24,822 nucleotides of DNA from Nitriliruptorales bacterium (GTDB lineage: Bacteria; Actinomycetota; Nitriliruptoria; Euzebyales; Egibacteraceae), in contig SLNF01000188.1 in assembly GCA_007133145.1 (NCBI GenBank), positions 1 through 24,822 of the forward strand, given 5' to 3'. Shown one piece after another: positions 15,213 through 22,437 of the stretch (the first letter of the stretch is position 1; the number at the start of each line of letters is the position of its first letter). Under the pieces are notes generated by a model. The model made no database searches and had not been told where the DNA came from. It worked only from the letters and a program-made list of their open reading frames with translations. The translations under genes and the position numbers were made by a program.

Positions 15213-16445
15213 TCAGCGCGGCATGGAAGAGTCTGCCAGAAGCCCGAGGCCGATGGCGACGTCGCGGCGAGAGGCCCCGAGCGCGGGGCGCGTGAGCCGC
15301 CAGCGCAGCCGCGGTCTCACCCTCGAGTAGAGGTCGAGCATCGCCCGTTCGACCTCTGCCGTGCGGCGGGCCTCGCCGAGGTACGCCCGCCACCGTCCTT
15401 CGGGCATCGAGAAGAACGCCCCGAAGAACTCCTGGAGGTCGCGCAGGTCGAGGTCGAGCAGGACGGCCTGGCCGAGGCGTTGCAAGGCGTGCTGTCGGCG
15501 CCGGTCGGGGCTCCACAGGCGGGACCACGCGTACCCCGCGGCGTCATCGGGCGCGAGGTCGAGCGCCCGCGCCTCGGCGACCGCCTCCGCCACGGGCCCG
15601 GCCCGCAGGAGGCTGGGCCCGACCTGGTAGCCACTGGCAGGATGGACCATGCTCGCGGCGGCACCGAAGGCGAAGGCACCCGGCGGGCGGGGCGCGATGG
15701 GCGCGCCCATGGGGAAGACACAGCGCTCGACCGCCCGAGGGTGGGAGGGCCACCCCTGGCGCAGACCGAGGCGGCGGCGCAGGCGGGCCTCGAGCTCATC
15801 GAAGCCGAGGGGCCGCCGGGCGACGAGAGAGGTCTCCTCGACGAACCAGCGCCCGTCGCCGAGGTCCATCGCATAGAGGAAGGTCGGCGACCCGGGCGAG
15901 CCGCCGTCGCGGAAGTCCATGAGCGTCATCGCGCCCTCTGCGGCGGGGGGCTCCTCGAGGGTGAGCTCGACGCCGAAGGCCGACTGGAAGCCGGCGGTGG
16001 CGGGCCGGGGGGCGAGGACGGGGGCGTGGCCGGAGGCGTCGGCGACCACCGCTGCGGTCAGCGCTCGGCCGTCCCGCAGGGCGACCCGGCCGGCGTCGGC
16101 GGCGGCGACCGCGCCGTCGACGAGGTCGCCGCCGGCGGCGCGGACACGGGCGCTGAGCGCCTCCTTGGCCGCGGCGTTGTCAAGCAGCCCGTAGCCGCGG
16201 GCGAGAAGGTGGGAGCCCGAGGTTCCGGTGTGCACGACGGTGTGCGGCCAGGCGTGGGCGAGGGCGCCCTCGAGCCCCGTCGCGCGGGCTTCGTCGAGCC
16301 AGAGGCCGTAGGTCGGCCGCCAGCGCGCCTCGGGATGCGGGGCGACGACGAGCACCCGCAGCCCGAGGTCGGCGCACGCCGCAGCGAGGCCGAGTCCGGC
16401 GGGGCCGGCACCGACGACGAGGAGGTCGCAGTCGGGTCCGCTCAC
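15213..16445 (-). CDS. crtL: Lycopene cyclase, CrtL/CrtY flavoprotein family
   Basis: A 410-residue FAD/NAD(P)-binding cyclase, which would form ionone rings on the ends of lycopene. The dinucleotide motif is GAGPAG at 12-17. Family motifs follow: YGLWLDE (46-52), FVEETSL (201-207, the acidic FLEET-type catalytic motif), FPMGAPIAPRP (244-254), and SMVHPASGYQV (265-275), plus C-terminal LQEFFGAFFSMPEGRW. This resembles the plant/cyanobacterial CrtL type rather than the heterodimeric actinobacterial CrtYc/CrtYd. The GTG start overlaps the site-2 protease stop as GTGA. No phytoene synthase or desaturase is in the window, so the rest of the pathway must lie elsewhere. Confidence 0.9.
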   Translation of the reverse strand: MSGPDCDLLVVGAGPAGLGLAAACADLGLRVLVVAPHPEARWRPTYGLWLDEARATGLEGALAHAWPHTVVHTGTSGSHLLARGYGLLDNAAAKEALSARVRAAGGDLVDGAVAAADAGRVALRDGRALTAAVVADASGHAPVLAPRPATAGFQSAFGVELTLEEPPAAEGAMTLMDFRDGGSPGSPTFLYAMDLGDGRWFVEETSLVARRPLGFDELEARLRRRLGLRQGWPSHPRAVERCVFPMGAPIAPRPPGAFAFGAAASMVHPASGYQVGPSLLRAGPVAEAVAEARALDLAPDDAAGYAWSRLWSPDRRRQHALQRLGQAVLLDLDLRDLQEFFGAFFSMPEGRWRAYLGEARRTAEVERAMLDLYSRVRPRLRWRLTRPALGASRRDVAIGLGLLADSSMPR

Positions 16446-17623
16446 GCGCGCGGAGAGGACTCGTCGGGCTCGACTGGCGCACCCGGTCCCGCGGTCGCGT
16501 CCGGTCCCTCCTCGCGCCGTCGCAGCGGGCCACGCTCGATCACGCGCGAGAGGTCGCTCGGCGAGAGGATCCCGACGAGCTCGCCCTCGGCGAAGACGAG
16601 CGCACGGCCGCCCGACAGCGGCGAGAGCTGGCCCGAGGCCTCCTCGAGGGGGGTGTCGGGGGTCAGCTGCGGGACCTCGGCCAGGGGCACCGCGACCTCG
16701 CGCACGCGCACCCCGCTACGGCGGTCGCCCGGCACGCGCTTGACTGCGCCGAGGGTGACGAGACCCGAGAGCTCCCCCTGGAAGTCGCGGAGGGGGAAGG
16801 TCGAGAAGCGGTGTGTGAAGACGTAGTCGTCGAGGAAGTCCTGGATCGTCAGCCAGTCCGGTGCGACGACCGGGTCGGGGCTCATGACCTCGCCGACGCG
16901 CAGCCCCGACAGCCACGACGTCGTCTCCTCGCCGCGCGCAGCGGTGATGAGGAACCAGCCGATGAGCACGAGCCAGAGCCCGCCCAGGCGGCCGAACGCG
17001 ACCTCGAAGAGCCCGATGAGGATGAGGGCGAGCCCGAAGATACGTCCCCCGCGGGCGGCGAGTCGCGTGGCCTCGCCGTAGTCGCCCTTGCGCCGCCAGA
17101 GCCAGGCGCGCAGCACCCGCCCCCCGTCGAGCGGCGCTGCGGGCACCATGTTGAACACCGCGAGGGCGGCGTTGATGAGGCCGAGCCAGCCAAGGCCTGC
17201 GCTGGCGAGGGGGGCGGTGCCGGTTACCGCGACCGCCGCGCCAAGGGCCCCGAAGACCACGGCGAGCGCCACGCTGATCGCCGGGCCGATGGCGGCGATG
17301 TGGAGATCGTCGGTGGGGTCCTTGGGGTTGCTGCGGAACCGGGCCACGCCGCCGAAGAGCCAGAGCGTGATGCCGGTGACCTCCACCCCGCGGCGCTGGG
17401 CGAGCAGGGCGTGGCCGAGCTCGTGGGCGAGGATGGAGCCGAAGAAGGCCAGTGTCGTGGCAAGGCCGGTGAGACCGTAGGCGAGCGGCTCGTGGTCGGG
17501 CACGGTCACCGGGAGCAGCCCGCCGGACAGCGCGAGGAAGACGAGCGCAAAGATGACGAGCAGGCTCCAGTGCATCCCGATCGGGATGCCGCGCACCTCG
17601 GCGATGCGGAAGCTCTCCTGCAC
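16442..17623 (-). CDS. Site-2 protease (M50 family) with tandem CBS domains
   Basis: A 393-residue intramembrane zinc protease. HELGH at 67-71 supplies the zinc histidines and Glu68, and NMVPAAPLDGGRVLRA (158-173) supplies the third ligand, Asp166. About five or six membrane helices lie between residues 18 and 228. Two CBS domains follow (about 243-300 with LRVGEVMSPDPVV, and about 308-365 with ALVFAEGELVGILSPSDL), which usually bind adenosine nucleotides and regulate activity, as in SpoIVFB-like or Rip3-like proteases. The GTG start (17621-17623) has GGAGGT 9 nt upstream. The only gene coupled to it is the lycopene cyclase. No anti-sigma factor substrate is next to it. Confidence 0.94.
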   Translation of the reverse strand: MQESFRIAEVRGIPIGMHWSLLVIFALVFLALSGGLLPVTVPDHEPLAYGLTGLATTLAFFGSILAHELGHALLAQRRGVEVTGITLWLFGGVARFRSNPKDPTDDLHIAAIGPAISVALAVVFGALGAAVAVTGTAPLASAGLGWLGLINAALAVFNMVPAAPLDGGRVLRAWLWRRKGDYGEATRLAARGGRIFGLALILIGLFEVAFGRLGGLWLVLIGWFLITAARGEETTSWLSGLRVGEVMSPDPVVAPDWLTIQDFLDDYVFTHRFSTFPLRDFQGELSGLVTLGAVKRVPGDRRSGVRVREVAVPLAEVPQLTPDTPLEEASGQLSPLSGGRALVFAEGELVGILSPSDLSRVIERGPLRRREEGPDATAGPGAPVEPDESSPRA

Positions 17624-17744
17624 CGGCGGGGCACCTCCTTGGCGACGGTGTCGTGGTCGGCGCGTGCTGCGCCTGCCCTGAGGTGTACCCGTTCGTGGCC
17701 TCGGACGTGCGTCGCTCGGCCCTGCGGATCCCCGGCCCTGCCGC

Positions 17745-17750
17745 TACGCT
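17745..17750 (+). promoter_or_regulatory. Putative -10 box before the small gene at 17761
   Basis: TACGCT ends 10 nt before ATG 17761, which would give a nearly leaderless transcript. No Shine-Dalgarno sequence is present. Confidence 0.35.
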
Positions 17751-17760
17751 CCGCCGCGCG

Positions 17761-18012
17761 ATGAACGCGACGACGATCGCCACCCAGGTCATCAACGAGG
17801 GTCGCGCCAGCTTTGGCGGCGTGGCCCGCATCGCCCTGCCCCAGCGGGTGTGGGAGGCGGTCATGGACGAGGTCACCGCTGCGGGTGGGGCGGTCTCCTT
17901 CGACGAGTGCGTCGTCGACGGCGTCGCGGTCCACAGTGCCGGGGACGATGCCCGGGGCGTGGCCTACCCCGAGGGCGGAGGCGAGCCCGTCTACGTCGAA
18001 CTCGGCGGCTGA
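17761..18012 (+). CDS. Small protein of unknown function (83 aa)
   Basis: Encodes a soluble, slightly acidic 83-residue protein with no membrane segment or cysteine cluster (one Cys). Visible segments are INEGRASFGGVARIALPQRVW and a C-terminal GVAYPEGGGEPVYVELGG that looks like a beta-rich ending. I recognise no family. Support for coding is moderate: protein-like composition, a -10-like TACGCT just upstream, and placement in an otherwise gene-free divergent gap. An in-frame start at 17653 would extend it, but into an unlikely sequence overlapping the site-2 protease promoter region. Its 3' end overlaps the convergent membrane protein gene by 22 nt. Confidence 0.55.
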   Translation: MNATTIATQVINEGRASFGGVARIALPQRVWEAVMDEVTAAGGAVSFDECVVDGVAVHSAGDDARGVAYPEGGGEPVYVELGG

Positions 18013-18503
18013 CCCTCCTCGCCGTCCTCCCCGTGGGGCCGTTCGTCGCTGTCGGCGGCCTCGCTGGCAGGTTCGTCCGGCGCCGCTGCGCCGGCCGTCG
18101 TCTCCGTGGGTGTCTCTGCGGGCTCGGGCTCGGCCCGGCTGGCCTCCGCCCTCGGCACCGCTGCGATGAGCGTGATGACGACGATCGCCAGCCCGACGAA
18201 GATCGCCGTGGCCAGCGGCGTCTCCTCGTCGGCGAAGCCGAAGACGAACGGGGCGAGCAGGAGGAAGAACCCGAGGATGTAGGTCAGCCCGACGTGCACC
18301 GTCGCCGGCAGGACCTGGGCGACGCCGGGCCTGCCCTTGCCGAGCACGCCGATGAGCAGGAGGGCCACCCCGGAGCCGACGAAGACCGCGAGCGGGCCGC
18401 CCTCGGCGAAGTCGAGCGCGAAGGGGGCGACGATGCAGAAGACCCCGGCGGCGTAGGCCAGCGCCTGGTGCAGCGGCCACGGGAGCAATCGAATCGCTGA
18501 CAC
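17991..18503 (-). CDS. Small four-helix membrane protein, SPW-repeat-like
   Basis: A 170-residue protein with two similar halves, each made of two hydrophobic helices: first half AGVFCIVAPFALDFAEGGPL, second half ILGFFLLLAPFVFGFADEET. The repeated A-P-F-x-x-x-F-A-[DE] motif suggests an internal duplication as in SPW-repeat proteins (about residues 12-112). Residues about 115-170 form an Ala/Glu/Pro-rich, charged, disordered tail. No function is known. Start GTG at 18501-18503 was chosen because AGGAGG (18510-18515) is 6 nt from it. The adjoining GTG at 18504-18506 is also possible. It is divergent from the MarR gene, which could regulate it. Confidence 0.65.
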   Translation of the reverse strand: MSAIRLLPWPLHQALAYAAGVFCIVAPFALDFAEGGPLAVFVGSGVALLLIGVLGKGRPGVAQVLPATVHVGLTYILGFFLLLAPFVFGFADEETPLATAIFVGLAIVVITLIAAVPRAEASRAEPEPAETPTETTAGAAAPDEPASEAADSDERPHGEDGEEGQPPSST

Positions 18504-18630
18504 CACGGACCTCCTCGTCCCCACGCCGACGCGCGTCGTCGTCGGTTCCGTACCCGGCGACCTTGCCCTCCCACACCTCGGCAGGCGTGACGCGCCCATG
18601 CTGCGTCACGTGCCGACCGTGTGCCGAGGG

Positions 18631-18636
18631 TAGGCT
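18631..18636 (+). promoter_or_regulatory. Putative -10 box for the MarR gene
   Basis: TAGGCT would start transcription near 18643 and give a leader of about 60 nt to ATG 18706. The 202-bp divergent region 18504-18705 also has CACGTG (18607-18612) but no clear MarR operator that I can define. Confidence 0.35.
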
Positions 18637-18705
18637 AGGGTTTCGTAAGCGTTGGTCCATATCGGCGCTGTTGGTGGGACTTGTCGGAAGCGGTCGGAGC
18701 GGCGC

Positions 18706-19257
18706 ATGGCGGAGACGCGGGAGACACCGCGCGGTGGCGGGGCGGCCCAGCACTATCGCTTCGACGGTGAGCTCTTCGGCGACGACGACGCCCGCGAGGT
18801 GCTCGTGCGGCTGCGGGCCCTGACCGATGGCACGCGTCGACTCAGCGACGCCTTCGCGAGCGAGCTCGGGCTCCACCCGAGTGATCTCCGCGCCGCTGAG
18901 CTCATCGGCCAACACTGGCGCGAGCCCCTGCGGATGGGCGAGCTCGGCGCGCTGCTCGGGCTCTCGAGTGGGGCGATCACCGGTACCGTCGATCGCCTCG
19001 AGGCGCGTGGACTCGTCGAGCGTCGGCGCGACGGCGAGGACCGGCGCCGCACGTACCTACGCCTCACCCCTGAGGGGGAGGCCGCCGCCGTCGACTTCTA
19101 CCGTGCCTCGGCCCTTCGGCTCGAGCAGGCGGTCGCCGGCTTCGACCACGAAGAGCGGGAGGTCATCGCGCGCTTCCTCGACGCGGCGACCACCGCGATC
19201 CGGACCTCCGAGGGTCGTGACGGGACCTCCGGGGCCGCCTCGCGGGCACGCGGCTAG
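18706..19257 (+). CDS. MarR family transcriptional regulator
   Basis: A 183-residue winged-helix dimeric repressor. The DNA-binding region is clear: MGELGALLGLSSGAITGTVD, then RLEARGLVERRRDGEDRRRTYL with the MarR wing signature and LTPEGEAAA. Flanking helices (about 25-65 and 130-170) would form the dimer interface. N-terminal residues about 1-20 are polar and probably disordered. Start ATG 18706 was preferred over an earlier in-frame ATG at 18652 because the extension is uncharacteristic. A GGAG lies about 6 nt upstream. Its ligand is unknown. It is divergent from the SPW-like membrane protein and 63 nt ahead of the Mec-like gene. Confidence 0.93.
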   Translation: MAETRETPRGGGAAQHYRFDGELFGDDDAREVLVRLRALTDGTRRLSDAFASELGLHPSDLRAAELIGQHWREPLRMGELGALLGLSSGAITGTVDRLEARGLVERRRDGEDRRRTYLRLTPEGEAAAVDFYRASALRLEQAVAGFDHEEREVIARFLDAATTAIRTSEGRDGTSGAASRARG

Positions 19258-19260
19258 ATT
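19255..19260 (+). promoter_or_regulatory. Putative -10 box at the MarR stop codon
   Basis: TAGATT coincides with the TAG stop of the MarR gene. A start near 19267 would give the JAMM gene its own promoter with a leader of about 50 nt. Confidence 0.3.
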
Positions 19261-19320
19261 GGCCGCCGTCGCCGGCGCTCGCCGTCGACCGAGCAGCCCC
19301 GCCGGCCCGAGGAGGACGTG

Positions 19321-19770
19321 GTGACCCGCGCGCAGATCGCCGGCACGATCGATCTCGACGAGGCCACCTACGACGCGCTCGTGGAGCACGCCCGCAGCGA
19401 CGCGCCCTTCGAGGTCTGTGGTTTGCTGGCCGGTGACGGCGACGGTGTGGCCGCGCACTACGAGATCCCCAACGCGGCACGGTCGATGACGTACTACTCG
19501 ATGGAGCCCAAGGCGATGCTCCATGCGATGCGCGACATGGACGACCGTGGCCTCGACCTCCTCGCGATCTACCACTCCCACACCCACACCGAGGCGTTCC
19601 CCTCGCCCACCGACGTCGAGCTCGCGTTCTACCCCGACGTCGTCTACCTCATCGTCTCGCTGCAGGACCCTGACGAGCCGGTCATCCGCGGCTTCGACAT
19701 CCGCGACGGCACGATCACCGAGCGCGAGGTGCGCGTCGGTGGCCACCCCGCGCCCACGGGGCCGCGCTGA
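19321..19770 (+). CDS. mec: JAMM metalloprotease, Mec-like (Mov34/MPN/PAD-1 family)
   Basis: A 149-residue zinc isopeptidase-type protein. The full JAMM motif is visible: Glu31 in FEVCGLLAG, His85 and His87 in YHSHTH, Ser95 and Asp98 in FPSPTDV (H-x-H-x7-S-x2-D). In mycobacteria Mec+ releases newly made cysteine from the carrier protein CysO, and its gene is linked to cysO and cysM. Here cysM follows directly, supporting the same role, but cysO is absent from the 84-nt gap. Two adjacent GTG codons (19318, 19321) could start translation. AGGAGG at 19310-19315 favours the second, with 5-nt spacing. Confidence 0.9.
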   Translation: MTRAQIAGTIDLDEATYDALVEHARSDAPFEVCGLLAGDGDGVAAHYEIPNAARSMTYYSMEPKAMLHAMRDMDDRGLDLLAIYHSHTHTEAFPSPTDVELAFYPDVVYLIVSLQDPDEPVIRGFDIRDGTITEREVRVGGHPAPTGPR

Positions 19771-19842
19771 GCAGTGGTGCCGTCGGGTGCCTGCGGCGCC
19801 GGCCCCCGTCGTCCGGGCGGGGAGGGCCGGGCGGTCGCCGGG

Positions 19843-19848
19843 TAGGCT
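19843..19848 (+). promoter_or_regulatory. -10 box for a leaderless cysM transcript
   Basis: TAGGCT ends 6 nt before ATG 19855, so transcription should start at the start codon. No Shine-Dalgarno sequence lies between. Confidence 0.5.
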
Positions 19849-19854
19849 GGCTCC

Positions 19855-20799
19855 ATGCTCGTGCCCGACATCAGCCTCGCCGTCGGCAACACCCCCCTCG
19901 TGGGGCTGCCGGGGCTCACTCCGGACGGCTATGAGCTCTACCTCAAGCTCGAGGGCCAGAACCCGACGGGGTCGGTGAAGGACCGGGTCGCGAAGTACCT
20001 CATCGACGACGCCGAGCGCCGTGGACTGCTCCAGCCCGGCAGCCGGGTCCTCGAGCCGACCTCGGGCAACACCGGCATCGCCCTCGCGGCGATCTGCGTC
20101 CCGCGCGGCTACAAGCTCACGTGCGTCATGCCGGAGAACACCTCCGAGGAGCGCACGACCTTGCTGCGGGCCTACGGCGTCGACGTCGTCTACAGCCCCG
20201 CCGACCAGGGATCGAACGGTTCGGTGCTGCTCGCCCAGGAGATGGCCGAGGGCGACAGCGACCTCTTCATGCCCTTCCAGTACGGCAACCCCGCGAACCC
20301 GAGCGCACACTACGAGACGACCGGTCCCGAGATCATCCGCGATCTCCCCGACGTCGACGCGCTCGTCGCCGGCCTCGGCACCGGCGGCACGCTCACCGGG
20401 GTGGGCCGGCGGCTCAAGCAGCACAACCCCGCCGCGAGGGTCTTCGCCGCCGAGCCGGAGTACGGCGACCTCGTCTACGGGCTGCGCAGCCTCGACGAGG
20501 GCTTCATCCCGCCGATCTTCGACGCCGAGATCCTCGACGGGCGGGTCAAGGTCGACTCCCTCAAGGCGCTGCGGATGACGAAGCGGCTCGTCGCCGAGGC
20601 CGGCATCTTCGCGGGCCTGTCGACCGGCGCGGCGCTGCACGTCGCCCTCAAGGTCTGCACCCCGCGCCGCCTGCCGGAGGGCAGCAAGGTCGTCGTCATC
20701 AGCCCCGACGGTGGGTGGAAGTACCTCTCGACGGGCGCCTACGCGCCCGGCGACGTCGAGGCGATGGCCGACGACCTCTCCGAGACGCTCTGGGCGTGA
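19855..20799 (+). CDS. cysM: Cysteine synthase, CysM type (PLP-dependent)
   Basis: A 314-residue fold-type II PLP enzyme. The Schiff-base lysine is Lys42 in NPTGSVKDR, TSGNTGIAL (69-77) binds the substrate carboxylate, and GTGGTLTG (176-183) binds the PLP phosphate. Mid-protein GLRSLDEGFIPP and the ending GGWKYLSTGAYAP with a final LWA closely resemble mycobacterial CysM, which uses O-phosphoserine and the thiocarboxylate of CysO as sulfur donor. That specificity is inferred from similarity and the Mec-like neighbour, and an ordinary sulfide-using enzyme remains possible. It lies 84 nt after the JAMM gene, with its own -10 box, and murI follows after 22 nt. Confidence 0.93.
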   Translation: MLVPDISLAVGNTPLVGLPGLTPDGYELYLKLEGQNPTGSVKDRVAKYLIDDAERRGLLQPGSRVLEPTSGNTGIALAAICVPRGYKLTCVMPENTSEERTTLLRAYGVDVVYSPADQGSNGSVLLAQEMAEGDSDLFMPFQYGNPANPSAHYETTGPEIIRDLPDVDALVAGLGTGGTLTGVGRRLKQHNPAARVFAAEPEYGDLVYGLRSLDEGFIPPIFDAEILDGRVKVDSLKALRMTKRLVAEAGIFAGLSTGAALHVALKVCTPRRLPEGSKVVVISPDGGWKYLSTGAYAPGDVEAMADDLSETLWA

Positions 20800-20807
20800 G
20801 CGCGGGC

Positions 20808-20813
20808 TAGACT
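20808..20813 (+). promoter_or_regulatory. -10 box for a leaderless murI transcript
   Basis: TAGACT lies 8 nt before ATG 20822, and no Shine-Dalgarno sequence is present. It suggests a promoter inside the cluster driving murI through rdgB. Confidence 0.5.
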
Positions 20814-20821
20814 CCACGCCC

Positions 20822-21688
20822 ATGCGTGCCGACACCGGCGATCCCCGGCCCATCGGGGTGTTCGACTCCGGCGTGGGGGGACTCACCGTCGCCCGCGCCC
20901 TCATGGATCTCCTGCCCGACGAGCGGCTCGTCTACCTCGGTGACACCGCCCGCGGGCCCTACGGTCCGCGTCCGCTCGGGCAGGTCCGCGCCTTCACCCG
21001 CGAGATCGTCGACTGGCTCACCGCCCAGGACGTCAAGCTCGCCGTCGCTGCCTGCAATACCGCGACCGCCGCCGCCGTCGAGGCCGACGCCGTCCCCTCG
21101 GCGGTGCCGCTGCTCGGCGTTATCGAGCCGGCGGTGGCCACCGCCGCGCGGGCCACCCGCACGGGGCGTATCGGTGTCATCGGTACCGTCGGCACGATCG
21201 CCTCCGGTTCCTACGACCGCGCGCTCGCCCGCGTCGCGCCTGACGTCGAACTCGTGAGCCAGGCCTGCCCCGCCTTCGTCGCCCTCGCCGAGCGCGGGCG
21301 CACGACCGACCCGGAGGTCCGTGCCATCGCCGAGGGCTACCTCGCCCCGCTGCGTGCCGCCGGGGTGGACACCCTCATCCTCGGCTGCACCCACTATCCG
21401 CTGCTCACCGGTGTCCTCGCCCACGTCATGGGCGAGGGGGTCCTGCTCGTCTCCAGCGCCGAGGAGACCGCGCGTGCGGTCTTCCGCCGACTCGTCGACG
21501 ACGGCCTCGACGCCCGCGGCACCGAAGCGGGCGTGCCCGAGCACCGCTTCGCCGTCACCGGCGACGGCGCGGCCTTCCGCGCGCTCGCGCAGCGCTTCCT
21601 CGGCCCCCGCCTCGCCGACGTCGGCGACGGCGCGGCCCGTGTCGAGCCCACCGTCGATCTGCTTCCGGCGCGAAAGGCCAGTGCATGA
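20822..21688 (+). CDS. murI: Glutamate racemase
   Basis: A 288-residue cofactor-independent racemase supplying D-glutamate for peptidoglycan. Motifs are IGVFDSGVGGLTV (11-23), YLGDTARGPYG, the first catalytic cysteine Cys78 in AACNTAT, and the second, Cys189, in LGCTHYPLL. Length is usual for the family. The ATG is probably used without a leader. Its stop overlaps the next start as ATGA (21685-21688), so the following gene is translationally coupled. Synteny with mycobacterial murI-Rv1339-rphA-Rv1341 supports the assignment. Confidence 0.97.
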   Translation: MRADTGDPRPIGVFDSGVGGLTVARALMDLLPDERLVYLGDTARGPYGPRPLGQVRAFTREIVDWLTAQDVKLAVAACNTATAAAVEADAVPSAVPLLGVIEPAVATAARATRTGRIGVIGTVGTIASGSYDRALARVAPDVELVSQACPAFVALAERGRTTDPEVRAIAEGYLAPLRAAGVDTLILGCTHYPLLTGVLAHVMGEGVLLVSSAEETARAVFRRLVDDGLDARGTEAGVPEHRFAVTGDGAAFRALAQRFLGPRLADVGDGAARVEPTVDLLPARKASA

Positions 21689-22437
21689 GCGCGACCCTCA
21701 CCGTGCTCGGCTCCGCCGGCAGCTACCCCGGACCGCGGCGCGCCTGCTCCTCCTACCTCCTCACCGTCGACGGCTACCGCCTGCTCCTCGACTGCGGCAA
21801 CGGGGCGCTGACGAACCTGCCATGCGACCACTCCGACGTCGACGCGGTCCTGCTGAGCCACCTCCACCCCGACCACTTCGCGGACGTCTACGGGCTGCAC
21901 ATCGCGCTGCGCTACGGCCCGTCGGCGCCCGCCCACGTCGACGTCCATGCGCCCGCGGGCGCCGCTGCGCGCCTGGCTGGGCTGCTCGACGCCGAGGCCC
22001 GAGAAGGCTTCCTCGAGCACCTGCGCTTCCATGAGGCCGCCGCGGGGCAGCGCCTCGTGCTCGGCCCGCTGTCGGTGAGGCTCTTCGCCGCCGCCCATCC
22101 GCTCGAGACGCTCGCGAGCCGCGTCGAGCTCGACGGGCGGCCCCTGCTCTCCTACACCGGGGACTCCGGTCCCTGCGAGGCCCTCGTGGCCTGCGCGGCG
22201 GGCACCGGGCTGCTCGTCGGCGACGCCACCTGGCCGGAGTCGGCGCGGCCGGTGCCCGCCGACCTGCACTGCACCGGTGGGGACCTCGGGCGCATCGCCG
22301 CGCGCGCGGGCGCCGAGCGCCTGCTCGTGACCCACGTCCAGCCTGCCTACGACCCCGCCGAGGTCGCCGCCGACGCGGCTGCGGCCTACGACGGCGAGAT
22401 CCTCGTCGCCCACGATCGCATGGAGATCGCGCTGTGA
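21685..22437 (+). CDS. Metallo-beta-lactamase-fold hydrolase (Rv1339-like)
   Basis: A 250-residue metallohydrolase. The metal motif is HLHPDH at 59-64 within LLSHLHPDHFADV, preceded by LLLDCGNGAL. A central YTGDSGPCEALV carries the metal-bridging aspartate, and a late LLVTHVQPAYDP carries the last histidine. This is the RNase Z/phosphodiesterase-like branch. The mycobacterial positional homologue Rv1339 has been reported as a cyclic-AMP phosphodiesterase, so a nucleotide phosphodiesterase role is plausible. It lies in a tightly overlapping run, sharing 4 nt with murI upstream and 4 nt (GTGA) with rph downstream. Confidence 0.92.
   Translation: MSATLTVLGSAGSYPGPRRACSSYLLTVDGYRLLLDCGNGALTNLPCDHSDVDAVLLSHLHPDHFADVYGLHIALRYGPSAPAHVDVHAPAGAAARLAGLLDAEAREGFLEHLRFHEAAAGQRLVLGPLSVRLFAAAHPLETLASRVELDGRPLLSYTGDSGPCEALVACAAGTGLLVGDATWPESARPVPADLHCTGGDLGRIAARAGAERLLVTHVQPAYDPAEVAADAAAAYDGEILVAHDRMEIAL

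Noticed and set aside
19771..19854. Possible cysO gene between mec and cysM
   Set aside because: The gap is 84 nt and has no open frame for a ubiquitin-like carrier.
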